Below are positions 36,227 to 45,041 of a stretch of DNA of 64,000 bases, one piece after another (the stretch's first letter is position 1; the number at the start of each line of letters is the position of its first letter). The DNA is from Chloroflexota bacterium (GTDB lineage: Bacteria > Chloroflexota > Anaerolineae > Caldilineales > Caldilineaceae), in NCBI GenBank assembly GCA_018969295.1, contig JAGWYN010000012.1:47738-111737 (forward strand), given 5' to 3'. A program made the position numbers and the translations under genes. The notes beneath the pieces were generated by a model. It was not told the DNA's origin. It saw only the letters and a list, made by a program, of their open reading frames with translations, and did not search any database.

Positions 36227-38305
36227 ATGTCTGTCCGGCAGGAGCGCAAGAGCACCGGTGCACTTGGACGCATCCAGGCAGTTGCGTCTGAGTTTGAGCG
36301 GAAGTATCTGGACCCGGCCTTCGACGGTGCTGTGGGGTGGCTCTTCGGGACAGGGGGACAGCCGCTGGTCCGGGCGTTGAGACAACCCGAGCTGACCCCG
36401 CAAGAGCGTGCCATCAATCGAGGGTTTTTTCTCTCGACAGCGACGTTGGGGCTGGGGCTGGCCAGCAGCTTGGGGGCCACACCGCTGGGGCTGTTGGGCT
36501 ATGTCGGCCTGCTTTACAACTCTGTTCCGATCTATGCGAGCGTCTATCGGGATCTGGTCGAGGAACGCAAGTTGGGCGTCGACCTGCTGAGTGCCCTGGT
36601 CAACACGGCCTATCTGGCTGGGGGCATGGTTGTGCTGGGCAGCGTTGCCCAGCTTTCGTTCTATTTCAGTGTTCGTATGCTGCAGCTGTTAAAAGACCAC
36701 ATCAGCGGCGACCTCACTGAGGTTTTGACAGCTCAGGGGCAGACAGTCTGGCTGTCCAGGGAAGGGGAGCCTGTGGCTGTTCGGGTGGAGACGCTGGCAG
36801 CCGGGGATGTCGTCGTGGTTCAGGCTGGCGAGATGGTGCTGGTAGACGGGGTTGTGCTGCAGGGGGCTGGGGTTGTTGACCTGCAGAGCCTGACCGGCAG
36901 GAGCAACCCGGTGGAAGCGGGGGAAGGCGATCTGTTGTTGGCCTTTACACGGGTGCTCTCTGGGGAGCTGTGGATTCGGGTCGACCAGGGCGGCGAGCAT
37001 GCGACGACGCTGGTTGGCCAGTGGCTGGCGTGGAGCGTGGACACCCCCACCGCTGCACAGCTCAAGTTTGTTCGGGTGACCGACCAGCTGGTGGTGCCGG
37101 TGATTTTGTTGAGTGCCCTGGCGCTGCCTTGGCTCGGCCCTTTTCGTGCGGCGGCGTTGTTGGGGATTCACCCGCAGCGCCACCTGCTCAACTTTGGGGC
37201 TCTTCACAACCTCAGCGCTTTGCTCTATGCGTCCCGGCAGCAGATTTTGGTCAAAGATGGGCGTTCGCTGGAGCTGCTCCGGCGGATCGACACGGTGGTC
37301 TTTGACAAGACGGGCACCCTGACCGAATGGGAGCCGCAGGTGGGGGCCATCCACATCTATGGGAGCTGGTCTGCCGACCAGCTGTTGGCGTGGGCGGCTG
37401 CTGCCGAGCAGCGTCAGCAGCACCCGTTCGCCCGCGCGTTGCTGGCTGGCGCGCAGGCGCGGGGAGTGGCGCTGCCGGTGGTCGACTCGAGCGTTTCTCA
37501 GGCGGGGTTTGGGCTGACCGCAGAGATCGAAGGGCGCAGCGTGCTGGTCGGGAGCTGGCGTTGGATTGTGCAGAACGGTGGGGCGATGCCGCCTGGGGTT
37601 CAGGGTGTGTGGCAAGGCTCTTGTGCGTCTGACGCTTCGTGGGTATGGGTTGCTGTGGACGGCCAGGTGCAGGGGGCTGTGGAAGTTCAGCTCTCTGTGC
37701 GGCCCGAAGCTGCCGCGGTGGTGGCTGCGCTGTGCAAGCTGCCCCGCATCCAGAAACTGCTCATTTTGTCGGGGGATGAGGCGGCCCCGACTGCGGCGGT
37801 GGCCGAGCAATTGGGGATCGACGAGGCTGTTGCAGAGCTATCTCCCTCTGACAAAGCGGCGCGGATCGCGGCGTTGCAGGCAGAGGGGCGGACGGTCTGT
37901 TTTGTCGGCGACGGCCTCAACGATCTGGTGGCCTTCAAGCAGGCGGACCTTTCGATTGCGTTGCAGGGGTCCGCTGCCACGGAGACTGCCCAGATTGTTT
38001 TGCTGGATCCGGATCTCTGCTATCTCCCGAAATTGTTTGCCCTGGGGCAGGAATATGCGGCCGACCATCGAGCGCTCTTTGCAGCGGTGCTCACCCCGGG
38101 GGTGTTGTGTGCGCTGGGGGTATTTTGGTTGGGGTTTGGGCTGCCCCAGATGACGCTGTTTGATGCAGTGGATGTGGGGCTGGGCACTTCGATTGCGGTC
38201 CGGCCCTGGCAGCGGCAGCGGCGTCTGCTTGCTCTCCAAGGGGAGGGGGAGGTGCTGGCGGCAGACGGTGTTGTCCAATCTGCCGCCAGCGTGAAGGCTG
38301 TCTAG
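36227..38305 (+). CDS. Divergent P1B-like P-type ATPase lacking the CPx motif
   Basis: 692 residues from the ATG at 36227. The start is uncertain: the frame is open to 36053, with another ATG at 36131, and none has a clear ribosome-binding site; the residues before 36227 look non-coding. Recognisable parts are two N-terminal membrane hairpins, an actuator domain with LTGRSNP near 221, the phosphorylation site VFDKTGTLT near 359, the P1B-type HP dipeptide (QQHPFARAL near 399) and the hinge GDGLNDLVAF near 561. Two hallmarks are altered. The TGE loop needed for dephosphorylation reads TGR. The CPC/CPx metal-binding helix is replaced by a segment (GIHPQRHLL near 312) without cysteine. There is no N-terminal metal-binding domain. 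The protein may transport something other than a transition metal, or act without a full cycle. Its stop codon overlaps that of the convergent gene in a shared CTAG. Confidence 0.85.
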   Translation: MSVRQERKSTGALGRIQAVASEFERKYLDPAFDGAVGWLFGTGGQPLVRALRQPELTPQERAINRGFFLSTATLGLGLASSLGATPLGLLGYVGLLYNSVPIYASVYRDLVEERKLGVDLLSALVNTAYLAGGMVVLGSVAQLSFYFSVRMLQLLKDHISGDLTEVLTAQGQTVWLSREGEPVAVRVETLAAGDVVVVQAGEMVLVDGVVLQGAGVVDLQSLTGRSNPVEAGEGDLLLAFTRVLSGELWIRVDQGGEHATTLVGQWLAWSVDTPTAAQLKFVRVTDQLVVPVILLSALALPWLGPFRAAALLGIHPQRHLLNFGALHNLSALLYASRQQILVKDGRSLELLRRIDTVVFDKTGTLTEWEPQVGAIHIYGSWSADQLLAWAAAAEQRQQHPFARALLAGAQARGVALPVVDSSVSQAGFGLTAEIEGRSVLVGSWRWIVQNGGAMPPGVQGVWQGSCASDASWVWVAVDGQVQGAVEVQLSVRPEAAAVVAALCKLPRIQKLLILSGDEAAPTAAVAEQLGIDEAVAELSPSDKAARIAALQAEGRTVCFVGDGLNDLVAFKQADLSIALQGSAATETAQIVLLDPDLCYLPKLFALGQEYAADHRALFAAVLTPGVLCALGVFWLGFGLPQMTLFDAVDVGLGTSIAVRPWQRQRRLLALQGEGEVLAADGVVQSAASVKAV

Positions 38306-39099
38306 CGGGCGCCGCAGGCTTGGAGGCAGGCCTGCATGTGGCCGCGCGCCTCGGCGGCGATGGTACAGCATTGTTCGATGGCATAGGCGCGTGCGCCGAT
38401 GATCTCGAGGTTGAGGGGGCCGGTGTACCCGTGCTGGTGCAGGACGCGGATATAGCCGACCAGGTCGATCTCGCCCCGTCCGTTGGCCTGAAGTTCCGGT
38501 TTGCCGGGTCCCTGCTGGCGGCCCAGGCAGTCACGAATATGGACGTGGCGCACGTGGTCGATCACGGCTGCGATCGCCTCGACCGGGTTTTCGTTGGCGC
38601 GGTGGATGTGGGAGGGGTCCATGTCTACCCCGAACGCTGGCGAGCGGATGGCCTCGACCATCTGCAAGGTGGTGGGTGTGTTGTAGACGGCCTGGCCGAC
38701 ATGGGCTTTGACGCAGAGGGTCACCCCGTAGTGTTCTGCCCTCTGTGCCAGGCTGCCCAGCTCGTCGATTGCCTGGCGCAGGCTGGCTGCGTCGTCTGAC
38801 TTGCCCCCTGGCCCGCAGTTGACGATCGGGATTTCGAGTTCGACCGCTGCCTGCAGCGCCTGTTCGATCTTGCTGGCTTCGCGCTGGGGTTGTTCGATCG
38901 CCAGCAATGCCAGCCCGTAGGTCGCAGAGAAGCCTTTGATGGCGGGGGCGAGTTCCTGCCAGTGTGACAGCACGAGGTGTTCGCTCATGCCGTCGATGGC
39001 AGAGAGCTCGATGCCGTCGTAGCCGGCCATGGCCAGCATGCGAAAGGCGGTTTCCAGCGGATAGCCGCCGAAGAGAACGGAGTTTGCACCAAGTTTCAT
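38302..39099 (-). CDS. Sugar phosphate isomerase/epimerase, TIM-barrel (xylose isomerase-like)
   Basis: 265 residues with the pattern of the AP-endonuclease-2/xylose-isomerase-like barrel: GYDGIELSAI near the N-terminus, VNCGPGG, a metal-binding stretch around DMDPSHIHRANENP, VRHVHIRDC, and LNLEIIGA at the end. Relatives include inosose dehydratase, inosose isomerase and ketose epimerases. It is the last gene of the long operon, 11 bp after a Gfo/Idh dehydrogenase, a pairing typical of inositol- or sugar-oxidising pathways. AAGGA lies 8 nt before the start, next to the upstream stop codon. The substrate cannot be read from sequence. Confidence 0.85.
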   Translation of the reverse strand: MKLGANSVLFGGYPLETAFRMLAMAGYDGIELSAIDGMSEHLVLSHWQELAPAIKGFSATYGLALLAIEQPQREASKIEQALQAAVELEIPIVNCGPGGKSDDAASLRQAIDELGSLAQRAEHYGVTLCVKAHVGQAVYNTPTTLQMVEAIRSPAFGVDMDPSHIHRANENPVEAIAAVIDHVRHVHIRDCLGRQQGPGKPELQANGRGEIDLVGYIRVLHQHGYTGPLNLEIIGARAYAIEQCCTIAAEARGHMQACLQACGAR

Positions 39100-39110
39100 C
39101 GCTTGTTCCT

Positions 39111-40103
39111 TTACTTGACGTACACGACAGTCTCGTTTTCGAGCGACTCGATGGCGGCGGCCAGCACCTTCTGGGCGGCCAGCCCATCGGCGCCTGAGCC
39201 GTCGATCTCTTCTGGGGCAGCCCCCTCGCTGAGCTGTTCCAGAAAACGGTGCTGGCGGTTGAGAAAGGTCTCCTCAAAATCGCGCATGCCCCCAAAGATG
39301 GGGTTGACAAAGACCCGGCGTTCCATGTCGCCGGCAGGGAAGAGGGTAGCTTCTCTGTACATATCTTCGATCACGAAGCGGCCGCGGGTGCCGGCCACCT
39401 CGCACCGTTCCATCGGGTGGCCTCGTTCGATGTCGTAGCTGCCGGTGAGGGTACCGACCACGCCATTTTTGAAGCGCAGGTTGAAGGTGGCGGTTGACCA
39501 GATGGTGCGTCCGGGTGCTTTGGTGGCGAAGCACTGGACAGCCTCGACCTCTCCGCAGAAGTGGCGCATGATGTCGACGGTGTGGGGGTGCAGCGCCTTG
39601 ATCTGGAAATAGGGAGAGCTTTCGCGCGGGTTCATGATCCACATGCTCATGTTGACGAAGAGCAGGTGGCCCAGCCGTCCTTCTTCTTGCCAGCGTTTGG
39701 CAAGGCGGGCAGCGGGGGTGAAGCGGTGGTTGAGGTTGATGCCGTAGCAGAGGTTTTGGGCGCGGGCTTTGGCCACCATCTCTTCTGCCTGGTCGATGCG
39801 GTTGGAGATCGGTTTTTCGCCGAGCACATGGCAGCCGGCTTCCAGCGCCTGCAGGGTGGGCAGGTAGTGGTCGCTGCCATATTCTTCGCCGCCTGTGGCC
39901 ACCACGCAGAGATCTGGGGCCAGTGCGGCGAGCATCTGGTCGACCGAGTAGAAAGCGGGCGCGCCGAAGCGGGCCGCTGCGGCGTCTGCGCGGCTGCGGT
40001 CGAGATCGCAGAGGCCGACCAGTTCGGCCAGGGGGTCTGTTTTCAGCAGCCCGGCGTGGCGGTTGCCGATCGGCCCCAGGCCGATCACACACGCACGAAT
40101 CAT
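39111..40103 (-). CDS. Gfo/Idh/MocA family NAD(P)-dependent oxidoreductase
   Basis: 330 residues. The N-terminal Rossmann fold starts with VIGLGPIGNRHAG. The EKP motif is in VLGEKPISN, and the catalytic-region His lies in ALHPHTVDIMRHFCG. These features define the family of myo-inositol, scyllo-inositol and glucose-fructose dehydrogenases. An excellent ribosome-binding site (GGAGGT, 5 nt spacing) precedes the ATG. It closely resembles the product of 45042-46040 over most of its length (for example NLNHRF, then GRLG, NM.MWI.NP.ESSP), so the two are probably paralogues with related substrates. Confidence 0.93.
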   Translation of the reverse strand: MIRACVIGLGPIGNRHAGLLKTDPLAELVGLCDLDRSRADAAAARFGAPAFYSVDQMLAALAPDLCVVATGGEEYGSDHYLPTLQALEAGCHVLGEKPISNRIDQAEEMVAKARAQNLCYGINLNHRFTPAARLAKRWQEEGRLGHLLFVNMSMWIMNPRESSPYFQIKALHPHTVDIMRHFCGEVEAVQCFATKAPGRTIWSTATFNLRFKNGVVGTLTGSYDIERGHPMERCEVAGTRGRFVIEDMYREATLFPAGDMERRVFVNPIFGGMRDFEETFLNRQHRFLEQLSEGAAPEEIDGSGADGLAAQKVLAAAIESLENETVVYVK

Positions 40104-40146
40104 CGCTTACCTCCCATTGTTTGTCGTGGACGGGCGTTTCTGTCGG

Positions 40147-40938
40147 CTATTCCACGGTGGGGTAGACCTTGGGAAAGTACTTGCCGGCCAGAATTTCGCC
40201 GTCGGCGACTTCGACATAGGTTTTCATCACATGGTTGCCGCTGGCCACGTAGCGCGTGTCGCCGGTCATGTAGTGCAGCGCGATCGCCCGCCGTGGGCGG
40301 CCGCTGGTGTTGGCATGGCTGCCGTGCCAGGTCAGGGCATGGTGGTAGTGGACTTCTCCTTTTTTGACCGGGCAGCGGATGACCTGGATCGGATGGCCGT
40401 TGAACTCGTTGGGCATGTCTTCGTAGTTCTTGAGCGTATGCAGAAAGTCGATGTTGTTGCCCCAGAGATGGGAGCCTGGCACCATGCTCATACAGCCGTT
40501 GTCGACGTCGGCGTCGTCGAGTGCCACCCAGCCAGTCACTTCGGTCATCGGCTGGATGATCGGCCAGTAGGGGGCGTCCTGGTGCCACATGTTGACGCCG
40601 CCGATCTGGGCTGGTTTGTATTGGATCTGGTCGTGCCAGATGCGCAGCTCGGTGGCGTCGGTCAGCTGGGCCAGCCCCTGGGTGATCTGGGGGTGGCTGA
40701 TCAAGGCATGGAAGGGTTCGCTGGACATCCAGATGTCGACGATCTGCCAGACGGGGGAGGATGCATCTTTGGAGAGGTTGCGCACCAGCACGGGTTGTTG
40801 GACGTCGCTGCGATCGCGCTGTTCGATGGTGCGCATGATCTCGCTGCGCAGCACTTCGACCTGGTCGTCGCTGAGCACTTTGCCGCCGTTGACGTAGCCG
40901 TTGGCCTTGAAAAATTCGATCTGTTCTTGGGAAAGCAT
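40147..40938 (-). CDS. Phytanoyl-CoA dioxygenase (PhyH)-type Fe(II)/2-oxoglutarate oxygenase
   Basis: 263 residues. The iron-binding His and Asp lie in MWHQDAPYW, and the distal His in the HHALTWHGSHANTSG segment, as in the PhyH family. RRAIALHY supplies the 2-oxoglutarate-binding Arg region. Family members hydroxylate or otherwise oxidise small molecules with O2 and 2-oxoglutarate; the substrate is not predictable here. The start has AAGGAG with about 6 nt spacing. It sits between a sulfatase-fold hydrolase and a Gfo/Idh dehydrogenase with gaps of 43-48 bp, so it is probably part of one compound-modifying pathway. Confidence 0.9.
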   Translation of the reverse strand: MLSQEQIEFFKANGYVNGGKVLSDDQVEVLRSEIMRTIEQRDRSDVQQPVLVRNLSKDASSPVWQIVDIWMSSEPFHALISHPQITQGLAQLTDATELRIWHDQIQYKPAQIGGVNMWHQDAPYWPIIQPMTEVTGWVALDDADVDNGCMSMVPGSHLWGNNIDFLHTLKNYEDMPNEFNGHPIQVIRCPVKKGEVHYHHALTWHGSHANTSGRPRRAIALHYMTGDTRYVASGNHVMKTYVEVADGEILAGKYFPKVYPTVE

Positions 40939-40986
40939 TGGGTTTCTCCTTGGAAGATGGCTATTGGATACAGGGATTGAACGGGT

Positions 40987-42387
40987 TCAGCGCGACCGGG
41001 CCTGCAGCCGTGCTGCCTGGGCCGGGTCGCCGATGTGCAGGGTGTCGTAGGCCTGCTGCGAGCTGGTGAAGTAGTCGATCTGGTTGTCGCCGTGCCAGTT
41101 GGGCTGGTTGTAGATGGGGTTGGGCAGCCCGCTTTCCTCCTCACGGCGTGCGATCCAGGCGTGCATGCGGCGGGTCAGTTCGGCCACGATCTCGGGGTGG
41201 CTCTCTGCCAGGTTGACCGATTCGGTGGGGTCTTCGTAGAGATTGTAGAGCTCGACCGGTGCTTTGAAATGGAAATCGGGTTCGAGGGCGACGATCAGTT
41301 TCCAGTTGGGGGTGCGCCAGCCATGTTTGCGCATCCAGGTGCATTCGGTGATATAGAACTCGCTGGCGTGGGAGGCCACCTCCCCGCGCACCATTGGCAG
41401 CAGCGACGCTCCGTCGAAGTGCAGCTCCTCTGTTTCGATGCCGGCCAGTTCGAGCAAGGTAGGCACCAGATCTTTGTGCTGGTTGTAGCCTGAAATGCGG
41501 AGGCCAGCGGGCACTTTGCCGGGGTAGCGGAGGATGAGCGGCACGATCAGCGTCGGTTCGTAGAGCCCATGGTGGTCGAAGTAGCAATCATGGTCGTAGA
41601 GGGTTTCGCCGTGGTCGCCGTTGACGACGACGATCGTCTCTTCTGTCAGCCCGCGCGCTTCCAGGGCGGTGAAGATGCTGCGAATGGCGGCATCCATGTA
41701 GGCGATGGCTCCGTCGTACTGGGCGATGATGTACTCCTTGTCGGTGACAGCTGGCGGCATCCAGCTGGCAAAAAAATCGCGAAAGGGTTTGAAGGCCATG
41801 ACCGGCTCCATTGAGCGGTTGCGCCGGTCGAACTCGTTGCCGTGGTAGAACATGCGTTCGAAGGGGGCAGGGGGCAGGTAAGGCGAGTGGGGGTCCATGT
41901 GGCGCAGGAAGAGAAAGAAGGGGTCGCGTTGGCGGGCCAGGCGGTCGAGTTCGGGCAGAGCGACATCGTTGAGGTTTTGTGCCTTGGGGCTGCGTCCTTC
42001 GTTCCAGCTGCCCCAGCCGGGGAAGTCGAGGTATTTGTCGAAGCCGCGGGAGCTGGGGTTGCCGGTGAAACCGACGGAGGTGGTGGCATAGCCTTGGTTG
42101 CGCAGAATTTCGGCCAGCGTGGGGATTTCGGGGCGCAGCGGCCCTTTGTGGCGCAGGGCGACGACCTGGGTTGTGAAGAGGTCCTGGCCGGTGAGCATGG
42201 AGGCATAGGCGCTGGTTGTCGGGATATAGGGGCTGAAGGTTTGCTCGAAGAGGGTGCTTTCCTGGGCAAAGCGGTCGAGCTGTGGCGTTGTGAGTCGGCG
42301 GTATCCGTAGCAACTCATGTGGTCGCGGCGCAGCGAATCGATGCCCAACAGTACAATATTCGGTTTGCGGTTGCGGCGTGCAGGCAT
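40987..42387 (-). CDS. Sulfatase-fold (alkaline phosphatase superfamily) hydrolase without formylglycine motif
   Basis: 466 residues. Superfamily landmarks are present: the N-terminal strand IVLLGIDSLRRDHMSCYGY with metal-ligand Asp, the C-terminal NGDHGETLYDH block, and LILRYPGK. The nucleophile region reads IPTTSAYASMLTG. Aligned with the sulfatase signature C/S-x-P-S/A-R...LTG, it has Thr where the Cys or Ser converted to formylglycine belongs, and lacks the Pro and Arg. A Thr nucleophile is typical of phosphodiester- or phosphotransfer-type members of the superfamily, so a true sulfatase activity is doubtful. No signal peptide is seen, so it should be cytoplasmic. The next gene upstream is a sulfotransferase. 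Confidence 0.85.
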   Translation of the reverse strand: MPARRNRKPNIVLLGIDSLRRDHMSCYGYRRLTTPQLDRFAQESTLFEQTFSPYIPTTSAYASMLTGQDLFTTQVVALRHKGPLRPEIPTLAEILRNQGYATTSVGFTGNPSSRGFDKYLDFPGWGSWNEGRSPKAQNLNDVALPELDRLARQRDPFFLFLRHMDPHSPYLPPAPFERMFYHGNEFDRRNRSMEPVMAFKPFRDFFASWMPPAVTDKEYIIAQYDGAIAYMDAAIRSIFTALEARGLTEETIVVVNGDHGETLYDHDCYFDHHGLYEPTLIVPLILRYPGKVPAGLRISGYNQHKDLVPTLLELAGIETEELHFDGASLLPMVRGEVASHASEFYITECTWMRKHGWRTPNWKLIVALEPDFHFKAPVELYNLYEDPTESVNLAESHPEIVAELTRRMHAWIARREEESGLPNPIYNQPNWHGDNQIDYFTSSQQAYDTLHIGDPAQAARLQARSR

Positions 42388-42443
42388 AAACGTGATTTCC
42401 TTCCAGATAGCAATTGTTGAATCGGTCAGCAGCAGAGAAGGGT

Positions 42444-43238
42444 TCAGCCGGGGATGGCGTAGCCAAACTCGCGCATTCCTTCTTCCAGAAAATCAAAATA
42501 GCTGGCCCCTTCGGCCCGGTCGTAGCGCCCGACGGTCTCGCTGCGTACGACGATGCGGCCGAGCGGGATGCCCAGGTAGGCTTCGAGCCGGGCCAGGGTG
42601 GAGGCCTGGTCGCGGACAAAATCTTCAAAGCGCACGACGATCCAGTGGGCTGGTTTGGGGGTTGCCGCCACAATGGCGTGCTGGTAGTGCCAGGAGAGGG
42701 CACGGCGCACCCGCCAGAGGAGCTCTTTTTTGTCTTCAGCCAGGGTGGCGGCGGCCAGCAGCGCTGGGTAGCGGCTGGCCAGCAGCGTTTCGGCGTCTGG
42801 GTAGGTCACCCCAAAATCCTTCAGGTCGTCGGTCAGGTGGCGGGCCAGGATATTGTCGCGTGGGTTGCGCACCCAGTGGATGTACTTGATTTCGGGGAAC
42901 ATCCGTACGATCCAGGGAAAGACCAGGGTGGTCTCCGGGATTTTCCAGCCTTTGTGTTCGTCTGGGGCGGTCAGGACTTTGTGCAGATAGCTGTGGATCA
43001 GATCGGTGAACTCTGTGGGGATCGGCATCGTGTGCAGCTGGCTGAAGTCCCACGTCAAGTCTCCTTTCCAGAGCACAGAGCGGGCCAGGACCCGGCAGGC
43101 TTCGTACATGGCCTGTGGGGGCAGGAGGTCTCCCGAGCGGTTGAGGGGTTCGCCCATATAGACATTGCTGGCGATCAAGGTGTGAGAGATCGCCCGTGTT
43201 CCGCCGTGTCCGCGGCCGACAATTGTGATCAAAGACAT
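42444..43238 (-). CDS. PAPS-dependent sulfotransferase family protein
   Basis: 264 residues. The N-terminal P-loop-like PAPS-binding segment reads VGRGHGGTRAISHTL and is followed by GEPLNRSGD. The 3'-phosphate-binding segment is HWVRNPRDNILARH near the middle. This fits the bacterial sulfotransferases that move a sulfuryl group from PAPS to a hydroxyl or amine. AGAGG lies before the ATG. It is 15 bp downstream of a Gfo/Idh gene and 56 bp upstream of the sulfatase-fold gene. I infer that the operon makes or handles a sulfated metabolite. Confidence 0.85.
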   Translation of the reverse strand: MSLITIVGRGHGGTRAISHTLIASNVYMGEPLNRSGDLLPPQAMYEACRVLARSVLWKGDLTWDFSQLHTMPIPTEFTDLIHSYLHKVLTAPDEHKGWKIPETTLVFPWIVRMFPEIKYIHWVRNPRDNILARHLTDDLKDFGVTYPDAETLLASRYPALLAAATLAEDKKELLWRVRRALSWHYQHAIVAATPKPAHWIVVRFEDFVRDQASTLARLEAYLGIPLGRIVVRSETVGRYDRAEGASYFDFLEEGMREFGYAIPG

Positions 43239-43253
43239 GGTTGCCTCTTTTGC

Positions 43254-44327
43254 CTAGACATGCAGGGACTCTTCTGTCCATGGAAAGTGGATTCGGCGTC
43301 CTTGGCGTGCGGAGTGGTAGGCGCCGAGCACCATTTCGACCGAGACGCGGCCGTCGTGGGCGGTGGCAGGTGGGGGCAGGTCGTGTCGGATGCAGTCGAC
43401 GAAGGCGCGGGGGACGGCGGCGATGCGTTCGGCGTGGCTGGGGGGGATGGGGATGCCGAGGTCGTGCCATTGGGGGTCGCCGCGGCGGTACTGTTTGAGT
43501 GCGATCGGGTGGGGAGGGAGGGCGACATTGGTGGAGACCAGGTCGTCGTGGTTTTGGATGAGGACCCCCTGTTCTCCGTAGACTTCGGTGGTATTTTCGC
43601 CGGCGAGGGTGACCGAGGAGTTGACGAGCACCGCCATGGTGCCGCTGGCATAGCGGTAGATGGCGACCCCGGTGTCGTCGGGGGCGATCTGGGTGAGGGT
43701 GTTGTCGATCTCGGCCATGACGCTGGTTGGCGGGCCGAGCAGCCAGTGCAGGAAGTCTGTGGCATGGCTGGCATCGTCCATGAACATGCCCAGGTTTTGC
43801 AGGGGGTCGAGGTGCCAGCGGGTCGGGCCGTCGATGAACTCCTGGTTGAAGAGCACCGGGATGCAGTGGCGGCGGCGCACCAGGCTGATGCGGCCCAAGG
43901 TGCCGTTTGTGACCAGCTCGTGGATTTTTTGGTTGGAGGGGTCGTGGCGCATCTGGTAGGCCATCATGAACTTGACCCCGGCGGCTGCGACGGCGGCGGC
44001 CATGCGGTCGCAGTCGGAGAGGGTGAGTGCCATTGGTTTCTGGCAGAGAATCTGTTTGCCGGCGGCTGCGGCGGCCAGCACCTGTTCGGCGTGGCGGTAG
44101 GTTTCGCAGGTGACGATCACGGCTTCGACTGCTGGGTCGGCGAGCAAGTCTTCCAGGTGGGGGACAAAGCGCATGCTGTGGCGTTCTGCCGCCTGCATTC
44201 CGCGGTCGGTGTTGTCGTCCCAGCAAGCCACCAGACGGGCGTCGTCGAAGGTGGCCAGGCGTTCGCAGTACAGGTGGGCGTGGCCATGCGCGAAGCTGAT
44301 CACGCCGATCCCCAAGGGGCTGTTCAT
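43254..44327 (-). CDS. Gfo/Idh/MocA family oxidoreductase, divergent member
   Basis: 357 residues from the ATG at 44327 (MNSPLGIGVISFAHGHAHLYC). GGAG lies 9 nt upstream and the ATG overlaps the upstream stop (ATGA), which supports this start over the much longer open frame to 44981, whose first 200 residues are shadow sequence. The Rossmann strand is followed by an EKP-like QKP motif (ILCQKPMALT) and a DASHATDFLHWLLG segment containing the usual catalytic His region. It is clearly different from the two closely related Gfo/Idh paralogues in this operon and should act on a different substrate or step. Confidence 0.9.
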   Translation of the reverse strand: MNSPLGIGVISFAHGHAHLYCERLATFDDARLVACWDDNTDRGMQAAERHSMRFVPHLEDLLADPAVEAVIVTCETYRHAEQVLAAAAAGKQILCQKPMALTLSDCDRMAAAVAAAGVKFMMAYQMRHDPSNQKIHELVTNGTLGRISLVRRRHCIPVLFNQEFIDGPTRWHLDPLQNLGMFMDDASHATDFLHWLLGPPTSVMAEIDNTLTQIAPDDTGVAIYRYASGTMAVLVNSSVTLAGENTTEVYGEQGVLIQNHDDLVSTNVALPPHPIALKQYRRGDPQWHDLGIPIPPSHAERIAAVPRAFVDCIRHDLPPPATAHDGRVSVEMVLGAYHSARQGRRIHFPWTEESLHV

Positions 44328-45013
44328 CGGGTTGGACTCCATAGAGAGCTGGGTGGCTCGGGGGGAGGCGTTGTTGCGGGTCTGAAGGAGCGCTGCAAGG
44401 TGCGGTCGATCCAGTCGACGACCTGGTTGGCTGTGGCTGCGCTGCTGTTGTGTGTGGTGTCGAGCCGTTCGACCGCTGCGGCCTCTTGGAACCAGCGGTT
44501 GAAGGCCTGTTGGCCGGCGACGAACGCGTCGTCGCTGTGGCGCCAGGCTGGGCGGCTGCACAGCCGTTCGGCCAGTCTGCTGTCGTCGCAGACCAGGGCC
44601 AGCGGGTGGATCGGGCCCAGGTAGCGCCGTTCCTGGCAGGGTTCGAGGTTGTGGGGGACGCCGACGCCGGCCCCGACCAACAGGACGGGGCGGCCGGCCT
44701 GGCCGATATTTTTGGCGAGACGCAGCCAGGTTTCGAAGAAATCGCGGTACTGGGTCTCTGGCTGGTCGAACTCGGGGCGCCAGAGGATGTCGGTGTCGAG
44801 CAGCACGACCTGGTCGAGGCGGGCGGCGAGCGCAGCAGCGATCGTGCTTTTGCCGGTGCCGCTGGCGCCGCCCAGCGTCAGGAGTGGCAGCTGACGAAAA
44901 GGGTGGCCATGGTTGCAGTGGGGGCAGACGGCGACTGCCCAGCCGGCGGATTCGGCGGGTTGGATCAATTTTTCGACACAATACAGCCCGCAGGCTGAGC
45001 AGGTGTTGAACAT
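44324..45013 (-). CDS. P-loop kinase-like protein with N-terminal zinc ribbon
   Basis: 229 residues. CSACG and CPHC pairs (residues about 5-33) form a probable zinc ribbon. A Walker A motif follows (GGASGTGKST near 48-57), then VVLLDTDILW and a lid-like Arg-rich region. The size and motifs resemble small-molecule or nucleotide kinases of the AAA_33/adenylate-kinase-like group. The substrate is unknown. Given the neighbouring sulfotransferase, an APS-kinase-like role in making PAPS is conceivable, but the typical APS kinase motifs were not seen. It overlaps the next gene by 4 bp (ATGA). Confidence 0.7.
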   Translation of the reverse strand: MFNTCSACGLYCVEKLIQPAESAGWAVAVCPHCNHGHPFRQLPLLTLGGASGTGKSTIAAALAARLDQVVLLDTDILWRPEFDQPETQYRDFFETWLRLAKNIGQAGRPVLLVGAGVGVPHNLEPCQERRYLGPIHPLALVCDDSRLAERLCSRPAWRHSDDAFVAGQQAFNRWFQEAAAVERLDTTHNSSAATANQVVDWIDRTLQRSFRPATTPPPEPPSSLWSPTR

Positions 45014-45041
45014 CAGCGGGTGGTTTTCCTGTTGGGTGGGG

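Noticed and set aside
40987..42387. Simple annotation as an arylsulfatase
   Set aside because: The Cys/Ser-x-Pro-x-Arg formylglycine motif is absent.
44328..44981. N-terminal extension of the divergent Gfo/Idh protein
   Set aside because: Arg/Pro-rich shadow of the P-loop kinase gene; the real start at 44327 has a ribosome-binding site and an ATGA overlap.
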